Shown: positions 7,598-17,500 of the stretch, piece by piece
Position numbering within the stretch: position 1 is the stretch's first letter
How the letters are laid out: each line of letters opens with the position of its first letter
Assembly (NCBI GenBank): GCA_017625095.1
Contig: JAGALQ010000003.1
Span: 1 to 33,193 of the forward strand
Direction: 5' to 3'
Length of the DNA stretch: 33,193 bases
Source of the DNA: Clostridia bacterium
Lineage (GTDB): Bacteria > Bacillota > Clostridia > Oscillospirales > Acutalibacteraceae
Program-made: the position numbers and the translations under genes
Notes under the pieces: generated by a model
Seen by the model: only the letters and a program-made list of their open reading frames with translations
The model's database searches: none
What the model was told of the DNA's origin: nothing

Positions 7598-7626
7598 TTG
7601 TCGAATATGCGAAAGAAAAATATAAT
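7598..7626 (+). promoter_or_regulatory. Promoter of the serine recombinase gene
   Basis: TTGTCG (7598-7603), a 17-base spacer and a perfect TATAAT (7621-7626) precede the recombinase ATG at 7659, which has its own AAGGAG site. Independent expression of the recombinase is plausible. Confidence 0.6.
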
Positions 7627-7658
7627 CAAAATGAAAAATTATAAGGAGTTGAAAATAT

Positions 7659-9338
7659 ATGAAACGATTAAATTGCTATATCTACACCCGTGTTTCAACA
7701 TCAATGCAGGTTGAAGGCTTCAGTCTTGATGCACAGAGAGAAAAGCTCCGTAAATATGCCGAATATCAGGAAATGCATATTGCAGGTGAATACAGTGACG
7801 AAGGTAAATCAGGTAAAAACATTGGCGGAAGACTTGAGTTTCAGAGGATGTTATCAGACATCGCAAGTGGCAAAGACAGTATAGATTATGTGCTTGTTTT
7901 CAAACTGTCCCGTTTCGGTAGAAATGCTGCTGATGTACTTTCATCATTACAGATTATGCAGGACTACGGAGCCAATCTTATTTGTGTCGAAGACGGTATA
8001 GACAGCTCAAAGGACAGCGGTAAGCTAATGATTTCTGTTTTATCTGCCGTAGCCGAAATTGAGCGTGAGAATATTCTTGTTCAGACTATGGAAGGCAGAA
8101 AACAAAAAGCAAGAGAAGGTAAGTGGAACGGTGGCTTTGCCCCTTACGGATATTATCTTGAAAAAGGTGAATTAAAGATTGCCGCAGATGAGGCTGAAAC
8201 CATACGCATTATATTTGATAAATATATAAATACCAATTTAGGAGCAAATGGTATTGCCAAATATCTCAACCAACACGGTATTGCTAAAAAGCCAAGGCAG
8301 AATGGTACATTAGATACCTTTTCTGCTCATTTTATAAAGTTGGTTATACAGAACCCTGTGTACTGCGGAAAGATAGCTTTCGGTAGGCGTAAAACTGAAA
8401 AGATTAACGGTACCCGAAATGAATATCATATAGTCAAGCAAGAACAATATCCTATTTATGACGGTATTCATGAAGCTATTGTATCTGTTGAAGATTGGGA
8501 ATTAGCACAGCAGAAACGAAAGAAATTAGGTGTTAAACGTGAGAAGATTTACAACCTTGACCACGAGCATTTATTATCCGGGTTGCTTCGCTGTCCTGTT
8601 TGCGGTGCAGCAATGTACGGAAACATTAACCGTAAGAAAAGGCCTGACGGTACAATCTACAAAGACCATTTTTATTATGCCTGTAAGCACCGAATGAGAG
8701 TTGACGGACATAAGTGCGATTATCACAGACAATGGAATCAGACTGTTGTTAATAGTGCAGTTGAAGAAGTTATTGAAAGACTTGTTTCTAATCCTGAGTT
8801 TGAAAAAGCCTTGTGTGAAAAGATAAACACAAGAGTAAGCACAGAAGGACTTGAAGAAGAGCTTGCAGTATTTAAAAAGCAACTCAATCAGCTTGTTATG
8901 TCAAAGAGAAAGCTTGCATCTCAAATGGATAGCCTTGATGTTACAGACAGGCATTATGATAAAAAGTATCAGGATATGCAAAACAGACTTTATGACTTCT
9001 ATGATGAGATAGAGGTTGTAGAAGAACAAATAACAGAATTACAATCCCGTATAGCAAATATAAAAGAAGAAAAAATATCAGGTGAAAATGTCTATCTTTT
9101 TCTGCATTATTATGGTACAATGTACAAAGAGTTTACTGATGCTGAGAAAAAGAAGTTTCTCAATACCTTCATTGAGAGTGTTGAGATATTCAAAGAAGAG
9201 CAACCCAACGGCAGACTGTTAAAGTGTATCAATTTCAAATTCCCCGTCTTTTATGACGGGGATGAGAATGTGACACATATCCGTTGGGACAGTGAAACAA
9301 CAGTCGAGACGGTTGTTCAGTTGACAAGGAACGGTTAA
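7659..9338 (+). CDS. Large serine recombinase (site-specific integrase/excisionase)
   Basis: The product has 559 residues. The resolvase catalytic domain occupies about 1-150, with YTRVST giving nucleophile S13 and the later KLSRFGRN motif. It is followed by the recombinase domain (about 160-270), a zinc ribbon with C312, C315, C342 and C353, and a coiled-coil region (about 390-470) rich in Glu, Lys and Gln. This is the layout of large serine recombinases of the TnpX/TndX type, which integrate and excise elements through short attachment sites without a divalent metal. Length is normal for the family and the gene looks intact. It is the last gene of the element, the usual place next to one attachment site. 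I could not find the paired site in the window. Confidence 0.95.
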   Translation: MKRLNCYIYTRVSTSMQVEGFSLDAQREKLRKYAEYQEMHIAGEYSDEGKSGKNIGGRLEFQRMLSDIASGKDSIDYVLVFKLSRFGRNAADVLSSLQIMQDYGANLICVEDGIDSSKDSGKLMISVLSAVAEIERENILVQTMEGRKQKAREGKWNGGFAPYGYYLEKGELKIAADEAETIRIIFDKYINTNLGANGIAKYLNQHGIAKKPRQNGTLDTFSAHFIKLVIQNPVYCGKIAFGRRKTEKINGTRNEYHIVKQEQYPIYDGIHEAIVSVEDWELAQQKRKKLGVKREKIYNLDHEHLLSGLLRCPVCGAAMYGNINRKKRPDGTIYKDHFYYACKHRMRVDGHKCDYHRQWNQTVVNSAVEEVIERLVSNPEFEKALCEKINTRVSTEGLEEELAVFKKQLNQLVMSKRKLASQMDSLDVTDRHYDKKYQDMQNRLYDFYDEIEVVEEQITELQSRIANIKEEKISGENVYLFLHYYGTMYKEFTDAEKKKFLNTFIESVEIFKEEQPNGRLLKCINFKFPVFYDGDENVTHIRWDSETTVETVVQLTRNG

Positions 9339-9473
9339 TCTTGATGCGAGTGTTTCAATCTGAAAGCAAATAATGCTTATTTTTATATTAAAAATGCTTT
9401 GGGTTTTAGCACTTGGTCAACCGGTATTTGAAGCGTAATATCCCTTTTCTGTTTGTCGGATAAGGCGGATTAT

Positions 9474-9512
9474 TCCCTTTGAGAATCAAGAGATTTTCAG
9501 AGGGATTTTTTT
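9474..9512 (+). terminator. Strong rho-independent terminator between the element and the giant-protein operon
   Basis: TCCCTTTGAGAATC (9474-9487) pairs with GATTTTCAGAGGGA (9492-9505) with two wobbles and a four-base loop, followed by seven T. It separates recombinase transcription from the next operon. The rest of the 297-base gap (9339-9635) holds a weak AT-rich hairpin near 9364-9405 and the promoter at 9568-9596, and no gene. Confidence 0.85.
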
Positions 9513-9567
9513 ATGTGAACGGTGCAATATATCTTACTGAAAATAGCCATGTTTTTTGATGTTCGCA

Positions 9568-9596
9568 TTGACTGTGTGTTTATAAAGGTGTATAAT
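9568..9596 (+). promoter_or_regulatory. Strong sigma-A promoter of the giant repeat-protein operon
   Basis: TTGACT (9568-9573), a 17-base spacer and a perfect TATAAT (9591-9596) stand 39 bases before the ATG at 9636. GAGGAGG precedes that ATG. The promoter lies inside the longer open frame that begins at 9522, which fixes the real start at 9636. Confidence 0.85.
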
Positions 9597-9635
9597 AATA
9601 CAGCGTTTTTGTATCCTAATTTGAGGAGGAATTCT

Positions 9636-12600
9636 ATGAAAAAAACAATCAAACGCGTCATCTCATTTATGCTTTGCTGTGTTATGATGGCTTCGGCACT
9701 TTGTGTCGGAAACATAGGCGTTTTTACAGCAGATGCAGCTTGCTACGCAGGCTGCGTGAGTGACGGCACATTGGATTACAGCTACTCAGGCTGTAAAGAA
9801 CCTACATGCACAGATAAAGGCTTTGCCATATCGTTTTGTGCTGTATGTGGCGGAGAGATGATGGTTGAGGTTGCACCGAAGGGACACGCAGATCCCGACT
9901 ATTCGGCTGTTACCGAAACTGTTGCTCCTACTTGTACAGATGCGGGTCTCGGCACATATTTCTGTGCGGACTGTCTTGCACCCTGTACTTGCGGAATACC
10001 CGCTACAGATCATGATTCTGCATCGGCTGAATGGAAAACCGTAGAAGCAGCATCCTGCAAAGAACTTGGTATGAAGGTGAAATACTGTTCAACTTGCGGT
10101 GAAGTTGCAGAAACTGATTATTTTTCGGTTGAGCATTCGGCAGGTCCCTGGCTGATTTCAATTGTACCTACATGCACAAGCGACGGTGAAAGAATCAAGA
10201 AGTGTACGATTTGCAGCGAAATAATCGAAAGCGAAATTATTCCTGCAGTCGAACACATAAAGGGCGAGAAAATCAAGGTAGAATCTGCTTGCGGCAAAGA
10301 CGGATACACTCTTATCCGTTGTGCTGATTGCGGCATCTGTCTCGAACAGACACCGATTGCAGCTGAAGAACACCAAGCAGGAGACTGGAAAATTATATCG
10401 GCTCCTACTTGTTCTTCCGAAGGTTATAAAGAAAAGACATGTAGAGATTGCGGCGCTGTTGTCGAAAGCAAAACAATTGCTGCAACAGGTCACGTGCGTA
10501 TATCTGAAATTGATCCCGCGACATGCCTTTCAAACGGCTCAAGAAGAGAGTTCTGTGGTGTTTGCGATACAACTTTATCCATAACTCCCATCAATGCCGA
10601 AGGACATTCAAAAAGCTATACACAGATTACCAAAGAGGCAACCTGTACTCAGCAGGGTGAAAAGATTACCCGTTGCGGTGTTTGTGACAAGGTTATTAGC
10701 GCTGTTCAGCTTCCGCTGGCGGCACATACAAAAGGCTCATGCGTTGTTACAAAAGAGCCTTCCTGTACAGATGTCGGAAGAGAAACCGTTTCTTGCGTAA
10801 ATTGTGAGAAGGTTCTTGAGGAAAACAGCATAGATGCACTTGGCCATTCATACGGCCCCTATATCTTTACTGTTGAACCTACTTGTGACAGTGACGGCGA
10901 AAAGGTTAAGATCTGTGCTCGCTGCGGTGTAGCGACAGAACCCGAAGTTGTCGCAGCACATGATTGTGTTCCCGGTGAGTGGAAAGTTCTCACGGTAGAA
11001 AACTGCGTGCAAAACGGATATAAATATCAGGAATGTGAAGATTGCCATACTGTACTTAAAGAAGTCATAACTCCTGCAACCGAGCATATCGCAGGTGAGT
11101 TTGAAACAACAATTCAGCCAACTTGCTGCTCGAACGGAGAAATGGTTAAGAAGTGTACGGCATGTAATGGTGTTATTGCGGTTAAAACCGTTAATAAGCT
11201 TGCACATACAGATGGAGCACCTAAGGTAGTTACAGAAGCCACTTGCTCAACAGACGGTAAGATTATTACCGATTGTGCTGTTTGCGGTACGGTTCTTGAA
11301 ACAGAAAAAATCCCGGCTAAGGGACATTCATACGGCGTTGAAATTTTTGTTGTTAATCCTACTTGTTCAAAGGATGGCGAAAAGGTTAAGGTGTGTGCCG
11401 ATTGCGGTAAAGCAACCGAACCGGTAATCGTTCCCGCAACAGGACACAGAGAGATTAAGGAAACACAAAATGCAACTTGTACGGAAGACGGACAAACCAA
11501 AACTTATTGTGGCATTTGCAATGAGGTTATTTCCGTAGATAAGGTTAAGTCAACAGGACACAGTGCTGAATACACAAGAGTTACAAAGGCTGCAACATGC
11601 ACCGAAAAGGGTGAAAAGGTTACACGTTGCGGCGTTTGCGATGCGATAACTGCAGTTGAGGAAACAGATATTGCAGAACACGTTGCGGGCACGGCTGTTG
11701 TTGTTCTTGAACCGACCTGTACTGCCCCCGGTAAAGAAGCAGTATATTGCATCAATTGCAATGCTGTTTTGGAAGAGAATGCAATTGCAGCTCTTGATCA
11801 CAGTTACGGTCCCTATATTTTCACGGTTGAACCCACTTGCATTTCTGCCGGCGAAAAGGTTAAGGTATGTGCACGCTGCGGTGAATCATCCAAACCTGAA
11901 GTTGTTCAGGCTCACGATTGCATACCGGGCGAATGGAAAGTGCTTTCCGTTGCAAGCTGTACTAAAGCCGGATATAAGTATCAGGAGTGTTCACATTGTC
12001 ACTCCATGCTTCAGGAGATTGTAACTCCTGTAATTGATCATATCCCAGGTGCATTTGAAATTTCTGTAGCTCCCACTTGTACAACTTCAGGTGAAAAGAT
12101 TCAGAAGTGTACGGAATGTAAGAGCGTTATCAAGACCGAGAAGATTGAGATGATTGCTCATGCAGAAAAAGCACCTGTAACCGTAATTGCTCCCACATGC
12201 AAAAAAGCAGGTAAGTCAGTTACTGAATGTGCTTATTGCAATAAAGTTCTCAAAGAGCAGGCTCTTCCCGCTCTTGGTCACAGCTATGGCGAGTTTATTT
12301 ACACATCTGAAGCTGACTGTGTAAAAGACGGTGAAAAAGTCAGAGTATGTGCACAGTGCGGTGAGGCAGGTGAGGCAATTGTCGTTCCTGCACGCGGACA
12401 TTCGGTTATTACCGAGGTCGTTCCCGCTACCTGTGTAAATACCGGTTATGAAAAACAGTTCTGCGGTATTTGCGACGCAGTTGTATCACTTAAACTTCTT
12501 GCACTTGAAGAGCATTCTGAAGAATACACACAGATCACTAAGGAAGCAAGCTGCACACAAAGAGGCGAAGCGGTAACACGCTGCGGTGTTTGTGACGGAA

Positions 12601-14483
12601 TAACCAAGGTTGAGCAACTCGGAAAGACTGCTCACATAGGCGGTACTGCACAGGTTGTAGTTGAGCCTACCTGCGAAAAAGCAGGCAAAGAGATAATTAC
12701 ATGTATTGATTGCGGTTTTGTAATCAAAGAGAGCAGAATTGTCGAACTCCACCACAGCTACGGTCCGTATATATTTATTGTTGAGCCTACATGCGTCAAC
12801 AGAGGACAGCGAGTAAAGGTATGTGCACGTTGCGGTGAATCCACAGACATAGAATATGTTGAAGCACATGAGTGCCTCCCCGGCGAGTGGAAGATTGTTT
12901 CCGTTGCAAGCTGTACTCAGGACGGATATAAGTATCAGGAGTGTTCACATTGTCATACAGTGCTTAATGAAACTATTACTCCTGCAACCGATCACATCAC
13001 AGGTGCTTACGAAACTACTATAGTTCCTACCTGCACGACTGTGGGTGAAAAAGTAAAGAAATGCGCTGTTTGTAACGTTGTAGTTGAAACAGAAACAATA
13101 AGCAAAGTGGCTCATGTTGAAGGTACACCTGAAATCGTTGTTGAACCTACTTGTACCACTGAAGGAAAGTCGGTCACAAACTGCGCATATTGCGACAGAT
13201 TCCTTTCATCCGAAACCATAGAGGCTAAGGGCCATATTGAAAGTTCATGGAAGGTTGTTTACGAACCCACAGCACTTAACAAAGGCCTTATGGCAAAGAA
13301 TTGTACTGTTTGCGGAATTACCCTTGAAACAGCTGATATTCCCTCTCATCAGCATACTGCAGGTGCATGGGCAATTGTTACCGAAGCCACCTGTACTACG
13401 GACGGATACAAAGTTCAGGAATGTACGGTATGCGGTGCGGAAATGGATGATGAGGTTATTCCTTCCCTTGGTCACGATGAGTGCAAAGAATGGATAACAA
13501 CAACAGCCCCCGACTGTACACACAAGGGTATTCAGGTTAAGAGCTGTACCCGTTGTAACGTTGTTCTTAAGGAGCAAAGCACAGACGCTCTCGGACATGA
13601 GAAAAGCAATAACTGGATAATTGTTACAGAAGCTACTTGTATTCGTGACGGACTTAAGGCAAGAAAGTGTACACGTTGTGATCTTGTTTTTGAAACCGAA
13701 ACATATAAAGCCCATAATCATACCCCCGGCGAATATGTTACAACAACCCCTGCAACATGTGCATCAAAAGGTCAGTCCACAAGCTCATGTGAGGATTGCG
13801 GTGTTGTAGTTGATGTTCTTGAGATTCCCGAAATCGGTCATAAGTATAACGGTCCGTGGATTGAAACAAAGGCTGCAACCTGTACTGCAGGCGGTATAGA
13901 AACAAAGTACTGTCCCGTTTGCTCACTTGCAATTGATACAAGAACTACAGCTCCTCACGGTCACAGCGAAAGCGGTTGGATTACATCTGATGCCTCCGAC
14001 TGTATGACTGAAGGCGAAAAGTATACTCAGTGTACTGTATGTAAGAGTGTGGTAACCACTGCTGTTGTTCCTGCAAAGGGTCACACATACGGACCTGCAC
14101 ACAACTGTACGGAAGATCAGAAATGTCTTGTTTGTTCTGAAATACTTACTCCTCACGACGGCGAGTCTCATGTCTGGAGCGAATGGTCAGAATATAAGAA
14201 AGCAACATTCTGCAGAGATGAAAAACTCAAGAGAAATTGCAAGAAGTGCGATGCTGTTGAGTACAAAGATGTTGAGTTCTCTTCAGGTATCCATACATTG
14301 TGGCCTCATTCTGAGAAAAACGGTGATTGCATTGCTTGTAATATAGCCAAATCTATTCAGAATGCTTTGGACACGGTTATCAGATTCCTTCATTACATAA
14401 TAGGCGGCAACACAATCGCTAAATTCTTCTACAGCGATCTCTGGGGCCTTGAATGGGATTCATGGATGTTCCCTTATGAATAA
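9636..14483 (+). CDS. Giant secreted Cys/His-repeat protein, 1615 residues
   Basis: The start at 9636 follows a promoter and a GAGGAGG site and gives a signal peptide: basic MKKTIKR, a hydrophobic core, and a likely cut after A34 (ADA). The mature part is about 36 tandem units of about 40 residues plus one degenerate unit, each of the form PTC-x3-G-x5-C-x2-C followed after about 14-17 residues by GH, DH or AH. Each unit so offers three Cys and one His, a metal-binding or disulphide set. Units 7-30 form three copies of an eight-unit super-repeat. There is no sortase motif. The C-terminal 60 residues are non-repetitive and aromatic-rich. The next giant gene begins 32 bases later, so the two are co-expressed. 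No catalytic domain is seen. Structural, adhesive or metal-binding roles are possible. Confidence 0.85.
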   Translation: MKKTIKRVISFMLCCVMMASALCVGNIGVFTADAACYAGCVSDGTLDYSYSGCKEPTCTDKGFAISFCAVCGGEMMVEVAPKGHADPDYSAVTETVAPTCTDAGLGTYFCADCLAPCTCGIPATDHDSASAEWKTVEAASCKELGMKVKYCSTCGEVAETDYFSVEHSAGPWLISIVPTCTSDGERIKKCTICSEIIESEIIPAVEHIKGEKIKVESACGKDGYTLIRCADCGICLEQTPIAAEEHQAGDWKIISAPTCSSEGYKEKTCRDCGAVVESKTIAATGHVRISEIDPATCLSNGSRREFCGVCDTTLSITPINAEGHSKSYTQITKEATCTQQGEKITRCGVCDKVISAVQLPLAAHTKGSCVVTKEPSCTDVGRETVSCVNCEKVLEENSIDALGHSYGPYIFTVEPTCDSDGEKVKICARCGVATEPEVVAAHDCVPGEWKVLTVENCVQNGYKYQECEDCHTVLKEVITPATEHIAGEFETTIQPTCCSNGEMVKKCTACNGVIAVKTVNKLAHTDGAPKVVTEATCSTDGKIITDCAVCGTVLETEKIPAKGHSYGVEIFVVNPTCSKDGEKVKVCADCGKATEPVIVPATGHREIKETQNATCTEDGQTKTYCGICNEVISVDKVKSTGHSAEYTRVTKAATCTEKGEKVTRCGVCDAITAVEETDIAEHVAGTAVVVLEPTCTAPGKEAVYCINCNAVLEENAIAALDHSYGPYIFTVEPTCISAGEKVKVCARCGESSKPEVVQAHDCIPGEWKVLSVASCTKAGYKYQECSHCHSMLQEIVTPVIDHIPGAFEISVAPTCTTSGEKIQKCTECKSVIKTEKIEMIAHAEKAPVTVIAPTCKKAGKSVTECAYCNKVLKEQALPALGHSYGEFIYTSEADCVKDGEKVRVCAQCGEAGEAIVVPARGHSVITEVVPATCVNTGYEKQFCGICDAVVSLKLLALEEHSEEYTQITKEASCTQRGEAVTRCGVCDGITKVEQLGKTAHIGGTAQVVVEPTCEKAGKEIITCIDCGFVIKESRIVELHHSYGPYIFIVEPTCVNRGQRVKVCARCGESTDIEYVEAHECLPGEWKIVSVASCTQDGYKYQECSHCHTVLNETITPATDHITGAYETTIVPTCTTVGEKVKKCAVCNVVVETETISKVAHVEGTPEIVVEPTCTTEGKSVTNCAYCDRFLSSETIEAKGHIESSWKVVYEPTALNKGLMAKNCTVCGITLETADIPSHQHTAGAWAIVTEATCTTDGYKVQECTVCGAEMDDEVIPSLGHDECKEWITTTAPDCTHKGIQVKSCTRCNVVLKEQSTDALGHEKSNNWIIVTEATCIRDGLKARKCTRCDLVFETETYKAHNHTPGEYVTTTPATCASKGQSTSSCEDCGVVVDVLEIPEIGHKYNGPWIETKAATCTAGGIETKYCPVCSLAIDTRTTAPHGHSESGWITSDASDCMTEGEKYTQCTVCKSVVTTAVVPAKGHTYGPAHNCTEDQKCLVCSEILTPHDGESHVWSEWSEYKKATFCRDEKLKRNCKKCDAVEYKDVEFSSGIHTLWPHSEKNGDCIACNIAKSIQNALDTVIRFLHYIIGGNTIAKFFYSDLWGLEWDSWMFPYE
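9795..14280 (+). repeat. Array of about 36 Cys/His units in the first giant protein
   Basis: The core spacing is C-x9-C-x2-C followed by a histidine. Most units begin with PTC or ATC and have a glycine four positions after the first Cys. The unit near 13270 has lost its first Cys (PTA), and the last unit (about 14210-14270) is degenerate. Confidence 0.9.
10518..13379 (+). repeat. Three tandem copies of a 954-base (eight-unit) higher-order repeat
   Basis: Equivalent ATC codons mark the copies at 10518, 11472 and 12426, exactly 954 bases (318 residues) apart. Landmarks recur at the same offset: CGVCD in unit 2, SYGPYIF before unit 4, and PGEWK followed by GYKYQEC in unit 5. The third copy has a divergent last unit. 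Units at the same position in different copies resemble each other more than their neighbours do, which indicates duplication of the whole octamer. Confidence 0.85.
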
Positions 14484-14515
14484 GCTTTTGTTTTCAGAGG
14501 AGGTAAATAAGTAAG

Positions 14516-17500
14516 ATGAGTAAAATTGCTAAGCAAATACTTTCTTTTTTCCTCGTTGTTATAATGATGTTCGGCGCAGCCACTCCCGGCATTTCGGCGG
14601 TAGTGGATATGAGTCTTAACGCTAAGGCGGTAAGCAATTACAGCGCAACAGCCGCGGCAAAATATGCCATGGAATGGTGGAACGGCAGAAATAACGACAT
14701 CTGGTCAGACTATGATAAATGGGGCGGCGACTGTGCTAACTTTATTTCACAGTGCCTTTATGCCGGCGGTATCCCCATGACTCCGAAGTGGTATTTCCAC
14801 AAGAGAACGGGACCTAACCCTTCCGGTCTTTCAACCGAAAGAACGGAATCCTTCACAATGGTTAACGGTCTTAAGGGTCACACAACAGAAGATAACCGTT
14901 CTCTTTACAGATACCTTATCAGTATCGGCGGACAGGTTATAAAGAATCCCAGCGCATCCGATGTATCTGTCGGTGACGTTCTTTTCTACGACTGGGAAGG
15001 TGACGGATTTTACAACCACGTTGCAATCTGTGTTGATATAGTTAACGGTATTCCTAAAGTTGCATGCCACTATAGTGACAGATGTACTGAGAACTGGACT
15101 ATCGGTGCAGCTCAAAGCAATATGGCGGTAATCAAGCTTTACGGAACACCTTGTGTCAATTCAGCTCCCAGCTATGACGTATATAAAGTAACAGCCAAGA
15201 GTATTATCCTCAGAAGTGATGCTTCAACCTCATCTGCCGGAAAGGGTGTTTCGGCAGGCGTTGACTTTATTCTCCACGTTACCGAAACAAAAAATGTTAA
15301 CGGATATACCTGGGGTAAATGTAAGGTTAAGGGTGTTGAAGGTTGGCTCAGACTTACAGGCTATACAAGATACATCACACATGTTGATTCAATCCCCGTT
15401 GACCACGTCTGGGGCGATTGGTATGTTGTAACAAAGCCCACTTGCGTTGACAAGGGCCTTGAAAAGCGCAACTGTAAGCGTTGCGGTCTTGAGCAACAAA
15501 GGGAAACCGCATGCGGCGGACATAAGGAAGTAAGACCTGCAACTTGCCTTGAGGCTTCGTACTGTTCAGCCTGTGGCGCGCTTGTTTCTCCCGCCCTTGG
15601 TCACAGCTACGGAAGCTGGCAGACTCATATTCCGGCTACCTGCCTTGAAGGCGGTCAGGATAAGCACATCTGTACACGTTGCGGTCATACAGAATACAAG
15701 GATTCTCAACCGCTCGGCCATGATCATCAGCCGACAGTAAAGCTTCCTTTCTGTGAGACAGAGGGTGAAACGGTATACAAGTGTACACGATGCAATGATT
15801 CATATACGGATAAGAGTACATGGTCTGCATGGACAACACTCGATGACCCGTCGGTTCTTTCAAAATATCCGTCTGATGTTTGGGAAAGCAAAACGCAGTA
15901 TAGGTATCAGGACAGGTATTATACTGATGCCTACGAAGAAACCAAAACAACTAATCCCATTCCTGCAGGCGATAATTATATTGTCAAAACCAAAGAAATC
16001 ATAACAAAACAGATTTGGTATCAACTTGACTATTACTGCACAAGAACCAGTAACCAAGTTCGTCACTTCAGAACAGAGAGTATAAACGGACAGTATTCTG
16101 CCTATGGAGTGGACTCGAATTATGGTGAGTACCATCTCAGCACTGCCCATGGAGAGGTTTGGGTCACCCAAGAAACACTTAACTCTCTCCAGAAAGTAAA
16201 CCCGGGCGAACGCTTATATGCATCACAGGGTGGTATAAATAAAAGTAGTCAGGTAGCTTATGCTTATGAATACAATCCCCAGTTGAAATATACAGCACCT
16301 TGTTTTGTTATGGGTGAAAAAACGGAAGAAAAAAAAGTCGTTGAATACTACAAGTCATATATCAACTGGACTGATTTTACCGACTGGAGCGACACTCCGG
16401 TAACTGCAACCAATGACAGAAAAGTAGAAACCAGAACAGTTTACAGATTTAAGCAGGCTGCCCTTAACCACGATGATGTATATTCAACCGTTCAGAGAAC
16501 CTGTTACGAAGACGGCTGTACAAGAGCTACCTGTCAGCGTTGCGGCAGAACATATGATACCGAAATCGTCCCCAAGGGAAACCACGTTACAATGGGCGAA
16601 TGGTATCAGTGGACTCCCGAAAACAGCAACGATCCCGATATTGTTGTTTACCGCAGAGACTGTAAAACAACTCCCGGCTGTGATTATTATGAGCTTAAAG
16701 AGCTTAAAATCACAAGAAAGGTTGTTGAACCCAACTGTACAGCAGAGGGTTATACTCTCGTAACAATTACCGATAGTTCCGGAAAAGTTGTTGCAGAGTA
16801 TGAAGAAGAGGGAAGCAGAGTTCCCGCTCTCGGTCACGATATGAGCGAATTTAAAATGATATTGCCTCCTACATGTACCGAAAAAGGTCAGAGCGAAGCT
16901 AAATGTAGGCGTGACGGTTGTAAGCATAAGGAATATAAGGATATAGATCCTCTCGGTCACATAGAGGTTGTTGATCCTGCTATTGCTCCCACTTGTACTA
17001 TCACAGGTCTTACCCAGGGCTCACACTGCTCACGCTGCGACAAAGTTGTTGTTGCACAGGAAGTTGTTCCTGCAACAGGCCATAATATGGGCGAATGGAA
17101 ACCATATTCACCCGAAGAATATGTAAACGGTGAAATCATGTGCGGCGGTATGGGCACAGACAGACGTTTCTGTCAGAACCAGAACTGTGAGTATTATGAA
17201 GACAGACACGTAGACGGTCCTGAACATAATTTTGTTGTTGTTGACAGCAAAGATGCAACCTGTACTCTTCCCGGTTTCATTCAGAAAGAGTGTTCAAGAT
17301 GCGGCTTGCCCGATGCAACGTTTACAATTGAACCTCTCGGTCACATCAAAGGCGACGAGTACACTGTATATCCCACCTGCCTTGATGATGGCTTTACCGG
17401 TTGGGACTGCCAGCGAGAAGGATGTGACCACACAGAGAAGACAAAGCAGCTTCCCGCTACAGATCACAATCTCAAAGAAGAGTATCATCCCAGCACCTGT

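Larger units (their letters stand above)
1623..9512. mobile_element. Integrative and mobilisable element (backbone; left boundary uncertain)
   Basis: The run of cysteine-rich VLP, DUF927-like ATPase, candidate oriT, mobC, relaxase, ParB-like protein and large serine recombinase, all on one strand, is the backbone of a mobilisable element. No type IV secretion or coupling protein genes are seen, so it would need a helper. The right end should lie between the recombinase stop (9339) and the promoter of the giant-protein operon (9568). The left end may be beyond position 1, in which case the hydrolase and nucleotidyltransferase are cargo. No terminal direct repeats were recognised by eye. Confidence 0.75.

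Noticed and set aside
9242-9261. Perfect 7-base inverted repeat near the end of the recombinase gene as a terminator
   Set aside because: CCCCGTC and GACGGGG form a stem, but it lies about 80 bases inside the coding sequence and no T-tract follows.
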